Shown one piece after another: positions 17,467 through 27,200 of a stretch of DNA of 64,000 bases. The first letter of the stretch is position 1. Every line of letters starts with the position of its first letter. The position numbers and the translations under genes were made by a program. The notes beneath the pieces are model-generated. The model did no database searches. It was given only the letters and a program-made list of their open reading frames with translations, and was not told the origin of the DNA. The stretch is from Planctomycetota bacterium (lineage in GTDB: Bacteria; Planctomycetota; Planctomycetia; JALXBF01): the NCBI GenBank assembly GCA_026991575.1, contig JALXBF010000065.1:88121-152120 (forward strand). Direction: 5' to 3'.

Positions 17467-17782
17467 GACCAACCTCCTTGCCACTGCTGGCGTCACCACG
17501 GCGGATTCTCAGCAATGCAACCGCCGCCGTCAACGCGGACTTGAGCCCGGGGCCCATGCAGCTTCTGCATCTTACCCGAGACGGGTTGCCCCGAGGCGGG
17601 GCAGGCTGGTCCAGGGACCACTTCCGGACGCGCAGGGCCGTGCCGAGTGGGCCTGGGGCCCCATTCAGGTTGCGCGCTGGTGAACGGGGACAGGTTTGCG
17701 GGCGTGGGCCGCTGGGTTAGGCTAGGGTGATGCGTCTATCCATGACGTGATCGCGGGAAGCTGGTGCCCGGTCGGTCGTGCC

Positions 17783-17806
17783 CGGCCTGCTCGTCCACGC
17801 AGGCCG
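17783..17806 (+). repeat. intergenic hairpin, CCTGC...CCACGCAGG type
   Basis: CGGCCTGC (17783-17790), loop TCGTCCAC, GCAGGCCG (17799-17806). A similar palindrome with the same CCAC loop sequence occurs at 24181-24194, also between genes. Confidence 0.45.
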
Positions 17807-17890
17807 CCGGGTAAGAGAGTCGCTCGCGCACGGCTCAAGCCACCGTGGCAAGGCTACCGAGGCGGATTAACGTCGGGCAGGAACTCGGTA

Positions 17891-17913
17891 CGGCCGGTCG
17901 TCTCGACCGGCCG
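17891..17913 (+). repeat. intergenic hairpin, CGGTCG-TCT-CGACCG type
   Basis: Ten-base-pair perfect stem CGGCCGGTCG / CGACCGGCCG with loop TCT. The core CGGTCGTCTCGACCG recurs at 53526-53540, and with one change at 12231-12246, always between genes. It is not followed by a T-run, so it is not a plain terminator. Confidence 0.55.
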
Positions 17914-17965
17914 ATTCGCGCGATCGAAGACGCTCATGCACTGAGTCGTTGCGTGATCGAAACGA

Positions 17966-19234
17966 TCACGCGTACGGGCGGTGTTGTTGGAGCAGTTCGA
18001 TCAGGCGGTCAAAAAGCTCGATACAAACGGCGGGCTCTGCCCGATGAAGGCTGTTGCGCTCCCAGCGATCCTCGGGCTTCGCATACAGCCGGCTCGCCTG
18101 CAGGACCTGTTCCTCCTTGTCCAGCTCGTCGCGAAACTCGGGCGGCGCCTCCGGGTTCAGCCGCGTCAGAAAGAACCACTCGCGCGTGCGCAGGCCCCAG
18201 ATCGTTCCGTCCGGTGCCCGGCACAAGATTGCCTCACGCGTAGGCTCGGCGCGTGCTTCCAGGATCGCGCGCAGCCGCGAGGGCTCCTCATTGCCGCTGC
18301 CTGCCGCCAGCAGGTCGATGATGCCCGTGCCCAGGTCCTCCGGGGTCAGAAGGGCCCGACTGCGACCCACGCGTTGGTGCATGCCGGGGAGACGCACGAT
18401 GAGTGGCAAGTGGAGGATCTCTTCGTGCAGTGGCCCAGGGTCGTAATCGTCACCCTGGGCGTCGTCGGCCGTCAGGATCCGCTCGCCGTGGTCTGACGTG
18501 ACGATCACACCGGTCTTGGGCCAAAGCACGCTGTCACGCAGGGCGCTGAGCAGGGAACCGATTGCATCGTCGACCCAGGTGACGCCCGCCGCATACACGA
18601 GCATTTCGGGCCGATCGACCAGGGCTCCCCACAGGATGCGATAGCCTTCCAGTTCCTCTTCCTCGATGGGCTGACCTGCCAGCCCCTGAGCCTCCATCTG
18701 CTGGAACGTGGTCACTGTCGATTCCTCGTCGGCTTCGGCGCCGCCGAGCTCTTTCTCGTACAGCTCTCGCCATTCGTCTGGCACCTCACGTGGCGGCTCT
18801 AATCCGGGCACCTCGAGCCACAGCAGGAACGGCCCCTGACGGTGATACTCGCTCAGCCACTCCGCGGCCGCGGCGACGATGTGGTCCGGACGAGCTGGCT
18901 CTTCGATAGCGACCGCCTGCTTGAAGATCCGGTCCAGCAGGCTCTGGTCTCGTTCCAAGAAGCGCTGCGGGCCGATCCAGACGAGCTGCTGCGACAGGGC
19001 TGCCCATGCAGACACTTGCTCGCTCAGAGCCGATAGCGTCAGCCCGAAAATCGCCCCGCGCACCGCCTCACACGTGGGCACTCCGGCGTAGTAGTTGTCG
19101 AATACCAGGCCTTCGGCTGCCAGCATGTCCAGATGTTCCGTATCGACGGTGGAGTTACCGTAGCAGCCGAGTAAGCCGGTATGGAGATTCTCAACAGTGA
19201 TGACGATAAGATTCTCGCAGTTCGCTTCAGCCAT
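17966..19234 (-). CDS. sulfatase/alkaline-phosphatase-fold protein with degenerate active site
   Basis: The 422-residue protein follows the sulfatase layout: NLIVITVENLHTGLLGCYG at the N-terminus, LDMLAAEGLVFDNYY, a CxxxR site, and SDHGE near residue 246 followed by HEEILHLPLIVRLPG. Two key sites are altered. The metal-binding DD after the first strand is EN (residues 15-16), and the formylglycine site C-x-P/A-x-R reads CEAVR (residues 55-59), lacking the usual Pro/Ser-type context. It may therefore be a non-catalytic homologue or a phosphodiesterase variant rather than a classic sulfatase. There is no signal peptide. It lies 193 nt downstream of the membrane-fusion protein gene, on the same strand. 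Confidence 0.75.
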   Translation of the reverse strand: MAEANCENLIVITVENLHTGLLGCYGNSTVDTEHLDMLAAEGLVFDNYYAGVPTCEAVRGAIFGLTLSALSEQVSAWAALSQQLVWIGPQRFLERDQSLLDRIFKQAVAIEEPARPDHIVAAAAEWLSEYHRQGPFLLWLEVPGLEPPREVPDEWRELYEKELGGAEADEESTVTTFQQMEAQGLAGQPIEEEELEGYRILWGALVDRPEMLVYAAGVTWVDDAIGSLLSALRDSVLWPKTGVIVTSDHGERILTADDAQGDDYDPGPLHEEILHLPLIVRLPGMHQRVGRSRALLTPEDLGTGIIDLLAAGSGNEEPSRLRAILEARAEPTREAILCRAPDGTIWGLRTREWFFLTRLNPEAPPEFRDELDKEEQVLQASRLYAKPEDRWERNSLHRAEPAVCIELFDRLIELLQQHRPYA

Positions 19235-19427
19235 AGCAGCATCCCTGTGGGTCGCGTCGGAGAATCCTACGCGGCTTCCTGCCGCAACGCAGGCTTTGGG
19301 GGTCTACGTGTTCCCCTGCGGCTTTCCGGACGCGCTCCTTGGTGCGGGCCGGCGTTCCGGTGGGATTGGTCACATCGCAAGGTGCTGAAGATGGCCTGCC
19401 ATGCGCCGGCTTCGGCAATGTCGGTAG

Positions 19428-20813
19428 CTACTCTACGACGCTCACTCTCTGTCCCGTCGTAAGCTTGCCGGCGCCGGCGCGCACAATGCGTTCCCCTAGG
19501 CTCAACCCTTTGGAAATCACCGCCAATTTGCCGGTGTCGTATGCCACGATCACATCGCGCCGCTGGATGGTTCCATCTTTCTGCACCACGAAGACGAATG
19601 ACTGGCCGGTCTCCGCGTCGCTCAGCAGTGCGGTGGATGGCACGACCGGGGCGTCCTTGTACCGTTCTAACTGAACGGTCATGTAGCCGAACGTGCCGGG
19701 CAGGAACACGAACTGGCCGTTCTCCGCGGGCTGGTTATCGATGTGCACTTCCACACGCATGAGTCGCGTGTCGCGTTCGTAAGCCGGTGCGATCCGTGTT
19801 ACGCTGGCCCGGACCGAGACGTCGGGTGCGGACTTGAAGTCATGTAGCACCACCGGGTCACCGATGTCCAGGTACCTGCTGTCACCCACCGGGACATACG
19901 CGACAACGCGCACCCGGTCGATGGATGCGAGGCGGATCAGTGGCTTGGCGGAGCTGTTCGAAGCGGCCGGCAGCGCGAAGTCTCCCGGATGAACCAACCT
20001 GCGCACGATCCGTCCCGGCCACGGTGCTCGCAGGGTCGCGTATTCGACCAGTGCCCTGGTCTTGCGTAGCGCGGCCGTGGCCACGGCCAGATCCTTCTGG
20101 GCTGCGGCCACGGCAGCCTCCTGGCTTCTTACCGCGGCCTCGGCTGCGGTAACGCGGGCTTGTGCTGTGGCAGCAGCTGCTTTGGCGGCTGCCAGGGCGG
20201 CTTCGGCGGCTGCCAGCTCGTAGCGGGCCTCGTCCAATCTCCGCTTCTCGATGGCGGGGGCACCTTCCAGGAGTTTCTGCCACCGTTCGAACTCGGCTTT
20301 TCGCAGCTGCACGAGTGCCTCTTGTTCAGCGACGCGAGCTGCTGCCTGGTCAGCCTCCGCGCGGGCCACTGCCAGGTCCGCCTCGGCCTGGCTTCGCCGC
20401 AGCTGAGCCTGTTCCAATCGGGCTCGACTCCCCTCAACTTCAGCAGCCCGTTGTGCCAACTCGGCCTCCAGCTCCGGCACGCTCAATCGGACCAACGCCT
20501 GACCTTTCTCGACCACGTCCCCTATGTCCACGGTTACCTCGGCCACATAGCCGGCAATCTTCGCATAGAGGTCTGCCTCCATGATTCCCTCAACCGTGGC
20601 CGGTAGATCGATAGAGCGCACGACGTCTCGGCTCTCGACCTCGACGACTTCAACGCGCACCGCTGTCTCGTCCGCGCGACTGCCGGCATCAGAAGCGGCA
20701 ACCGCCGAGCGATCAGCGCCTGAAGGCGACTGGTCGGGTTGGCCACAGCCGGTTGTGGCCGTGATCAAGACAACTGCCGCGGTGAGCCAACGGCTGTCGA
20801 TAGTGCTTTTCAT
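19428..20813 (-). CDS. RND efflux membrane-fusion (periplasmic adaptor) lipoprotein
   Basis: The adaptor links an inner-membrane RND pump to an outer-membrane channel. The ATG at 20813 is chosen because it overlaps the RND stop in ATGA; the product is 461 residues. The N-terminus is a lipoprotein signal with lipobox TATTGC. A lipoyl-type half (GIMEADLYAKIAGYVAEVTV) precedes a very long alpha-helical hairpin, about residues 120-265, almost pure Ala/Glu/Gln/Arg with heptad spacing. The second lipoyl half (ATLRAPWPGRIVRRLVHPGD) and beta-barrel domain (VRVVAYVPVGDSRYLDIGDP) follow. The hairpin is long for the family, suiting docking to a long outer-membrane factor, which is not found in the window. 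Confidence 0.9.
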   Translation of the reverse strand: MKSTIDSRWLTAAVVLITATTGCGQPDQSPSGADRSAVAASDAGSRADETAVRVEVVEVESRDVVRSIDLPATVEGIMEADLYAKIAGYVAEVTVDIGDVVEKGQALVRLSVPELEAELAQRAAEVEGSRARLEQAQLRRSQAEADLAVARAEADQAAARVAEQEALVQLRKAEFERWQKLLEGAPAIEKRRLDEARYELAAAEAALAAAKAAAATAQARVTAAEAAVRSQEAAVAAAQKDLAVATAALRKTRALVEYATLRAPWPGRIVRRLVHPGDFALPAASNSSAKPLIRLASIDRVRVVAYVPVGDSRYLDIGDPVVLHDFKSAPDVSVRASVTRIAPAYERDTRLMRVEVHIDNQPAENGQFVFLPGTFGYMTVQLERYKDAPVVPSTALLSDAETGQSFVFVVQKDGTIQRRDVIVAYDTGKLAVISKGLSLGERIVRAGAGKLTTGQRVSVVE

Positions 20814-23800
20814 GCCTGGTGCTGCTCCAGCTTCGTCGGACGGTGCCACGAATCAGCCAGCGCGTAGAGGCAGGGCACGACAAACTTCGGGAGCAATGTG
20901 GCAGCAACGACGCCGCCAACGATCGCCCGCGCCATGGGCACCTCAGCCTCGCTGCCCGCAATGCCGATGGCCAGCGGCAGAAGGGCCATCAGCGTGGTGA
21001 TTGACGTCATCAGGATGGGGCGAAACCGGACCAGGGCGGCATCGTAAACGGCCTCCCGGTAGGATGCCCCCTCGCGCACGCGCCGTTCGGCGAAATCCAG
21101 GAGCACGATCGAGTACTCAACCACAATACCCAGCATCATGATGATGCCCATGAACGAGGAGACGTTCAGTCGGGTGCCGGTCAGCCACAGCAACAGGGCC
21201 ACACCGATCAGCCCCATCGGCACGGTTGCCATGACGACGGCCGGCGTGAACAGGGACCGGAACGAGCTGACCATGACCAGGTAGACCAGTACGCCTGCCA
21301 GCACCAGCCCGAGGCTGAACTGGCGAAACGCCTGGCGCATCGTGCGCACCTCCCCGATGTACTCCAGCGAGTACCCTTTGTTCTGCCACTTGCCCCCCAC
21401 CTCGTAGTAGCGGCCGCGTTCCGTGCGCCGTGGCACCAGGCCCAGGGTCTCGTCCTGCTCCAGAGCACGTTCGATTGCTGCCACGACGCTGCCAACGTCG
21501 TACTGCGGTGGCACGTTTGCGTAGACGTCGACCGTGCGTGTGATATTGCGGTGCGTAACCACAGCTGGACCGGTGCTACGGCGGATCCGTGCGACGCTGC
21601 GCAGCGGCACGGTCCGTTCACCGTGGCCGCCTCGGATGGGAATGTCCAGCAGGGTGTCCAGGTCGACGATGTCTTCCTCGCGATACTGGACCCCGATGAA
21701 GTAGTGATTGCCGTTGCGTTCGTCGATCCAGAAGGCAGGCTCGAAGTTGATCGAGCTGTTCGTCGCACTGACAAGGTTCTTCATCACGTCTTCGGTGGTG
21801 ATCCCGAGCGAGGCGGCTGCGAGGCGGTCGATTTCGACTTCCAGCGTGGGGTTGTCCAGTCTCTGGTAGATTCGCACGTCAACGGTACCCGGTACGCTGG
21901 CCACGATGTCGCGTACGCGGCGGCCGATTTCGTAGAGCTCCTCAAGCCGCGAGCCGGTAACCTGCAGGTGGATGGGCGACGGCTCACCGAGGTTCATCGC
22001 CGCAGTTAACAGCCCCCCCGTATCGAACGCGAACTCAACCCCCGGGAACCTCCGGTGAAACTCCCGGCGAAGCCTGGCTACATACTCGAACACTCCAGGC
22101 ATGCCCTGCTTCCGCTTGAGCTGGACCAACACGAAAGCGTCCATAGGGCCGGTGTTCGGCGTGTAGGCGGCAGGCCAGTCCATGAGAACGCCGATGTTGG
22201 AGATAAGCAGCTGCAAGTTAGAGTCCGGGTGGTGCTCTTTGCCCTGGGCGTACGCAGGGTCCGGCCGGCCGATCGTTTCGACAATCACCTGCTCGACTTC
22301 CCTGATCAGCTCTTCGGTTTTCTCGATCCGGGTACCGGCGGGCAGTCGCACAAAGACGGTAAACTGGCCGCTGTCGATCGGCGGAAACAACTCGGCACCG
22401 ACTCGGCCCAGCAGCCAGACGCTTGCGGCGACGAGCAGCACCGTGACGGCAAGCACGGGCAACTTCCGGTCCAGCGTCCAGTTCAGCAGCCGGGCGTAGC
22501 CACGGATGACCGGCTCCAGCCAATCGGACTGCCGCCGCGTGGCGCGGGACGGATTGTCCGGCCAGATCAGGTAGGAGGCGGTTGGAACGAAGAACAGCGC
22601 GATCAGGTACGCGGCGAGCACGGCGAACGTGACTGCCACGGCGAGGGGCGTAAACAGGTAGCGGGCCAGACCGGACAGGAAGACCACCGGGTAGAACACG
22701 ACGATGAATGTGAGAATGGAGATGCCCAAAGGAAGGGCAACCTCGCGGGCACCGTCGGCGGCCGCATCAAACGGTGGCTTGCCCAGGGTGCGGTGCCGTG
22801 TGATATTGTCGAGCACGACGATGGCGTGGTCGACCAGGATACCAACCGCCAGCGCGATTCCTCCTAGTGTCATTGCGTTGATGGTGTCACCCGTGTAGAA
22901 GAGGCCGATGAACGTGGCAAGTACCGACAGCGGAATGGCCAGCGCGACGATCAGTGTCAGACGCCACTGGTGCAGAAACAGCCACACGACCAGCGCCGCC
23001 AGGGCTGCTCCCGCGGCCACGGCAAACTGGAGCCCCGCGATACTTTCGCGTACCAGCTGAGACTGGTCCATGATCACGTTCAACTGGAGCCCTTCCGCCT
23101 TCTCAGGTTCCAGCGTATGGATCCGCTGCTGGATCCGCTCCAGCCGCGACCGGATACTGTCCACGATAGCGATCGTGTTGGCGCCGGGTTGGCGGTAGAT
23201 CGGGATGTACATCGCCGGCTTGCGGCCATTGATGCGGACGATATTGGTCTGGATCTGCGCCGAGTCGCGCACCTCGCCCACGTCGCGCAGGCGTACGATC
23301 TGGTCGCCGTCCACCTTGATGGGCACATCGTTGAGCAGCTCAACCTGGGAGGGGATGGCGTTGGTGAAGATCTGGTAATCGGCGTCCCCCAACTTGGCGT
23401 TCCCTGCCGGGATGAGCACGTTCTGGGCTAGCAACGCACGCTGCACGTCGATCAGTGACAGCCCGTGAGCGACGAGCTTGTCGCGGTCCAGGTAGGCCAG
23501 AATGCGGCGCAGCCGGCCGCCGTAGACGGCCGGAGCGATCACGCCGCGAATCGACTGCAAGCGGTTTCGCAGCTCGAAGTAGGCAACATCGTAAAGCTCT
23601 TTCTCCAGCCGCTCGATGTCCTCCGGCGACCGGACGGGGCGGTTGCTTGAGACGCTAATCAGGCACAGAGGCAGCGGGGCCGTCGGGTCGAATGGCATGA
23701 CCATGGGGGGGATGGTGCCAGGGGGGAGGTAGAACAGGTCGCTCATCGCGTAGCTGGTGACCTGGGAGATGGCCGTCTCAAGCGAGATGTTCTCGTGGAA

Positions 23801-24073
23801 GAAGTCCTTGACGACGCATACGCCGAGCATCGCCTTGGCTTCCTGGTGTTCGATGCCAACCGACTGGCCCGTCCATCGTTGCAGTCGGCTCATGATGTCA
23901 CGCTCCATGACGACCGGAGGCATGCCCGGGTAGAAAGTGACGATCTGCACGGCCGGGGTGGTGTAGATGGGCAGCAGGTCTTTGGGGATCCAGAAGTAGT
24001 GGAACACGCCGAGCACCAACGTAGCGACGGCGAGGACGAGCACCAGGTGAGGGTTGCGCAGCACGGCGCGCAT
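20810..24073 (-). CDS. RND-family efflux permease
   Basis: A 1087-residue inner-membrane pump that exports toxic compounds or metals using the proton gradient. It shows the AcrB-type layout: an N-terminal helix, a large porter loop, the helix block with GILVDHAIVVLDNITRH (TM4), a second porter loop and the helix block with GIVVEYSIVLLDFAERR (TM10). In AcrB the TM4 proton relay is Asp-Asp and TM10 carries Lys; here TM4 has Asp-His and TM10 has Glu at the aligned positions. This resembles subfamilies with a different relay, so substrate cannot be assigned. The adaptor gene overlaps its stop, and the giant gene lies upstream on the same strand, separated by a terminator. Confidence 0.93.
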   Translation of the reverse strand: MRAVLRNPHLVLVLAVATLVLGVFHYFWIPKDLLPIYTTPAVQIVTFYPGMPPVVMERDIMSRLQRWTGQSVGIEHQEAKAMLGVCVVKDFFHENISLETAISQVTSYAMSDLFYLPPGTIPPMVMPFDPTAPLPLCLISVSSNRPVRSPEDIERLEKELYDVAYFELRNRLQSIRGVIAPAVYGGRLRRILAYLDRDKLVAHGLSLIDVQRALLAQNVLIPAGNAKLGDADYQIFTNAIPSQVELLNDVPIKVDGDQIVRLRDVGEVRDSAQIQTNIVRINGRKPAMYIPIYRQPGANTIAIVDSIRSRLERIQQRIHTLEPEKAEGLQLNVIMDQSQLVRESIAGLQFAVAAGAALAALVVWLFLHQWRLTLIVALAIPLSVLATFIGLFYTGDTINAMTLGGIALAVGILVDHAIVVLDNITRHRTLGKPPFDAAADGAREVALPLGISILTFIVVFYPVVFLSGLARYLFTPLAVAVTFAVLAAYLIALFFVPTASYLIWPDNPSRATRRQSDWLEPVIRGYARLLNWTLDRKLPVLAVTVLLVAASVWLLGRVGAELFPPIDSGQFTVFVRLPAGTRIEKTEELIREVEQVIVETIGRPDPAYAQGKEHHPDSNLQLLISNIGVLMDWPAAYTPNTGPMDAFVLVQLKRKQGMPGVFEYVARLRREFHRRFPGVEFAFDTGGLLTAAMNLGEPSPIHLQVTGSRLEELYEIGRRVRDIVASVPGTVDVRIYQRLDNPTLEVEIDRLAAASLGITTEDVMKNLVSATNSSINFEPAFWIDERNGNHYFIGVQYREEDIVDLDTLLDIPIRGGHGERTVPLRSVARIRRSTGPAVVTHRNITRTVDVYANVPPQYDVGSVVAAIERALEQDETLGLVPRRTERGRYYEVGGKWQNKGYSLEYIGEVRTMRQAFRQFSLGLVLAGVLVYLVMVSSFRSLFTPAVVMATVPMGLIGVALLLWLTGTRLNVSSFMGIIMMLGIVVEYSIVLLDFAERRVREGASYREAVYDAALVRFRPILMTSITTLMALLPLAIGIAGSEAEVPMARAIVGGVVAATLLPKFVVPCLYALADSWHRPTKLEQHQA

Positions 24074-24180
24074 TGCGTTACTCCTGCGCTTCTGTGGCCG
24101 AGTCCATCATGGCGAAAGGTTCCGCGAGCCTCGTGGGACGGTCCGTGAGTGTGAACCTCTCTAGGTTACCATACGGCCGA

Positions 24181-24194
24181 CCTGCCCACGCAGG
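24181..24194 (+). repeat. intergenic hairpin, CCTGC-CCAC-GCAGG type
   Basis: CCTGC (24181-24185), loop CCAC, GCAGG (24190-24194), followed by CCG. It shares the CCACGCAGGCCG half with 17783-17806. Confidence 0.4.
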
Positions 24195-24230
24195 CCGACA
24201 AGCTGCGGTCGCGGCGTTGCCCACCACCGG

Positions 24231-24261
24231 CAAGAAAACCGGGGCCCACAAGGGGCCCCGG
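24231..24261 (-). terminator. strong intrinsic terminator of the giant gene
   Basis: In the minus-strand direction, CCGGGGCCC / GGGCCCCGG (24253-24261 and 24239-24247) form a perfect 9-bp stem with a five-base loop, and TTTTCTTG follows at once. It lies 39 nt past the stop of the 26.4 kb gene and separates it from the efflux operon. Confidence 0.85.
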
Positions 24262-24299
24262 GGGAGGCGGGAGGAGAGTCATGGCTGGTTGTGCTGGCG

Positions 24300-27200
24300 T
24301 TAGCGAGCACGTCGGACGATGTCACGCTCCACCGCCCTCGAATCGGGCAGGATGCGGTTCAGCGTGTCGTCCAGGATCAGGTTGTCGATGGCCGTGTCGA
24401 CGTAGAGTGTATCGCGGCCACGACCGTCCATCACCACATCGCGACCGGCGCCGGACGTGATGATGTCCGCGGCCACGCCGCCCGAGATCAGGTCGTTGCC
24501 CGCACCGCCGGACAGCTCGTCGCGACCACCTTCACCGTAGATCTCATCGTCACCACCTTGACCGGCGATGATGTCGTTGCCACGACCGCCAAAGATGCGG
24601 TCGTTACCCGGACCGCCAAGGATGCGGTCGTGGCCGAAGCCGGTGGGCAGTAGTTCGTGGTCGCCGTAGATCGTGTCGTTGCCTCCTTGACCACGCAGGC
24701 GATCGTCCCCGTTGTTGCCGATCAGCGTATCGTCACCGGAACCGGCGTTGATCAGGTCGTCGCCTTCGCCGCCGACCAGGTAATCCGCTCCGGCTGCGCC
24801 GACCAGCACGTCGTTCCCGTCCCGGCCAACGACACGATCGTTGCCAGCATCACCACGCAGCACGTCGTTACCCGCACCGCCGGTGATCTCGTCGTCGCCG
24901 GCACCACCACGAACCACCGCCCGCATCGGCACGGCTTCGCCAACGGTCAGCTCATCATCCCCATCACCACCGAAGATCATCACCCGGGCCAGCGGGCCCA
25001 TGCCCAACAGGGCATCGACCAACGCGGCCGAGTACGGCGTATCCAACGTCAGACCGCCGCCACGGATCAGGATGTCCTTCGGATCACCCGTGTCCACGCC
25101 GCTACGGATCAGGTCATCCAGGTCGGTACCGACAATCTCCAGCCGCATCCCGACCCGGTTGACCATCTGCGTAATCGCCAGGTCATACAGTCCAATGTCA
25201 TCCGTTCCCGGGGCAGCCACAACGTGCAGGTAGAACACATCGCCTTCGTTAGCGTAGAAGTCAACTCGGTCAGGCGGGCAGGCCGCCAGCGGGCAGGTGA
25301 TCGGCGTACCAATGCTGCCCTCCGGGAAGACGTGGACATCCAAATCGCCACTGATCGTCGGATCAGTCGTCAACTGGACCGTGACGATACCATCCGTCGG
25401 TGCGACGAAGCGGTACCAGTCTTGATCGCCGAACGTGCGGGTCATCTGGCTGATGGCACCCCGCACCGACGTCCGGTTGTTCACCACGTACACCGGCAGC
25501 GTCGGCACCGCAGCGGTCGCCACCGTGTCGTTACGGCTCGGCGTGCTGTCATAGATGTCGTGGTTCGTGATGCGCAGTTGGTAGATGCCCGGGCCCGTCA
25601 GCGTCGTGATCCGGGCGAAGAACTCCTCACCCGCAGCGTTCACCGGCACCGTCACGGACCGCACAGCCCCACCGCCCGACGCACTGCCGAGGACGACGCC
25701 GGAGCTGTTCAGAACCTCCAACAGCAGGTCGGAACGGCCCGGGTTGGCCACCGTGATCGTGAACTCGAACGTACCCGGTGCTGCCGCGGTCACACGGAAG
25801 ACGTCCACGTCCACCTGCGGCTGCGTCGGAATGGTGAGATCCGGGATGATGATGTCCACAACGCGGCCAAGGTCGGCGGCCTGAGCCAGCGTGTCGTTCG
25901 GCTCATAGCTGTCGGGCACAACCACGTCGAAGACCGCCACAAAGTCACCGCCGGGCACGCCATCGCCGCTGGGGAACACACCGGTGAACTCACCGTCCAA
26001 CCGGTTGCCCGCTAGGTCCATGACACTCGTGTCACCTTCGATCGAGAAGGTGTAGCTGTCGTTCGGAAGCGGACTGGTCAGCGGGATGACGAGTGTGTTG
26101 CCCACCAGGTTGGACGGATCGATGATCATCAGGCCCGACAGATCGCCGTTCAGCGCACCGACCAGGCTGAAGTTGCTCGGAACGATCGTTGCCGGATCGA
26201 TGTCGTCGGCATCAAACGTCACCACGATCTGGGTCGGATGGATGTTCACCTCCGGGTACGGATCCAGACCGGCAACCCGTGGCCCGGTGAGGTCGATAAC
26301 GAAGTCCAGCGGATCCGAGATCGCCACGTTGCCCGCCTTGTCCGTCACCCGCACCCGAGCGACATAGCTGCCTTCGGCGAGCGGCGTAGTCACCGTAACG
26401 ATGTACGCGCCGTTACTGTCGGTCAGCACCGTACCTTCCGTGAAGTCGCCGCCGACGCCTTCGATGTCAAGCTCCACGGTCAGCCCGGTTACGTCAGCCA
26501 GCGTGTCAAACGGCGCAATGTCACGCACCAGACCGACGAACGTCGGCGTCGTGTCGTTCGTGCGGCGAACCGGACGCGGCGTGCCGTCGTCCTCGGCCAG
26601 CTGCAGGGTGACCGTGGGGGCCTGCGTGTCGACCTCGATCGTCAGCGATGGCGGCGGGGCGAATGCCTCATTGCCAGCCAGGTCAACCACCTTGACCTGC
26701 ACGTCATACGTGCCGTCGGCAACCGCCGGATCCACCGTCACGCTCGCCAACCCGGTCGCGTCGGTCACGCCAAAGCCATCGTCAAACAGACCATCACCGT
26801 CCAGTTCCAGGTAGACGCGGTTGCCTTCCAGCTGGCCCGGATAGTTGTCGGTCATCGTGACCAGGATGTGAGGCTGGTTGAGATTCGTGCGGTTGTCACC
26901 CGGGATGCCGGTATCGTCGTTGGGATCCAGCACGACCGAGAGGATGGTCGGCGGCTCAGCCTCGTACACGAACAGCCGCACGAAGTTGCCGCCGGGCACT
27001 CCATCACCGCTGGGCAACGGATTCGCCGGGCCACCCGGACCGGGGAACTCGCCGTCCAGGGCCAGGAACACCGTGTCCTGTAGGCCTGCGCCACCGGTGG
27101 GCGATGCCCCGGCATAGACGGTCAGCCGGTACTGATCGAAGGCCGGCAGCGGGTCGAGGAACAGCTCCACCTGACTCCGCTCTTCCAGTCCGCCACTGGC

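Larger units (their letters stand above)
17467..17965. other. 499-nt intergenic region with a cluster of hairpins
   Basis: No gene is supported here. At least four short perfect inverted repeats are present: ATGCAG-CTT-CTGCAT (17556-17570), TGCCCC-GAGGC-GGGGCA (17587-17603), CGGCCTGC/GCAGGCCG (17783-17806) and CGGCCGGTCG-TCT-CGACCGGCCG (17891-17913). The last two have relatives in other intergenic gaps of the window. Confidence 0.5.
24074..24299 (-). other. 226-nt gap between the giant gene and the RND gene
   Basis: It contains the terminator of the giant gene (24231-24261) and a CCTGC-CCAC-GCAGG hairpin (24181-24194). The RND promoter must lie here too. Confidence 0.5.

Noticed and set aside
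24440..24990. CRISPR-like regular repetition
   Set aside because: The regular period comes from RTX nonapeptide codons; there are no identical repeats with unique spacers.
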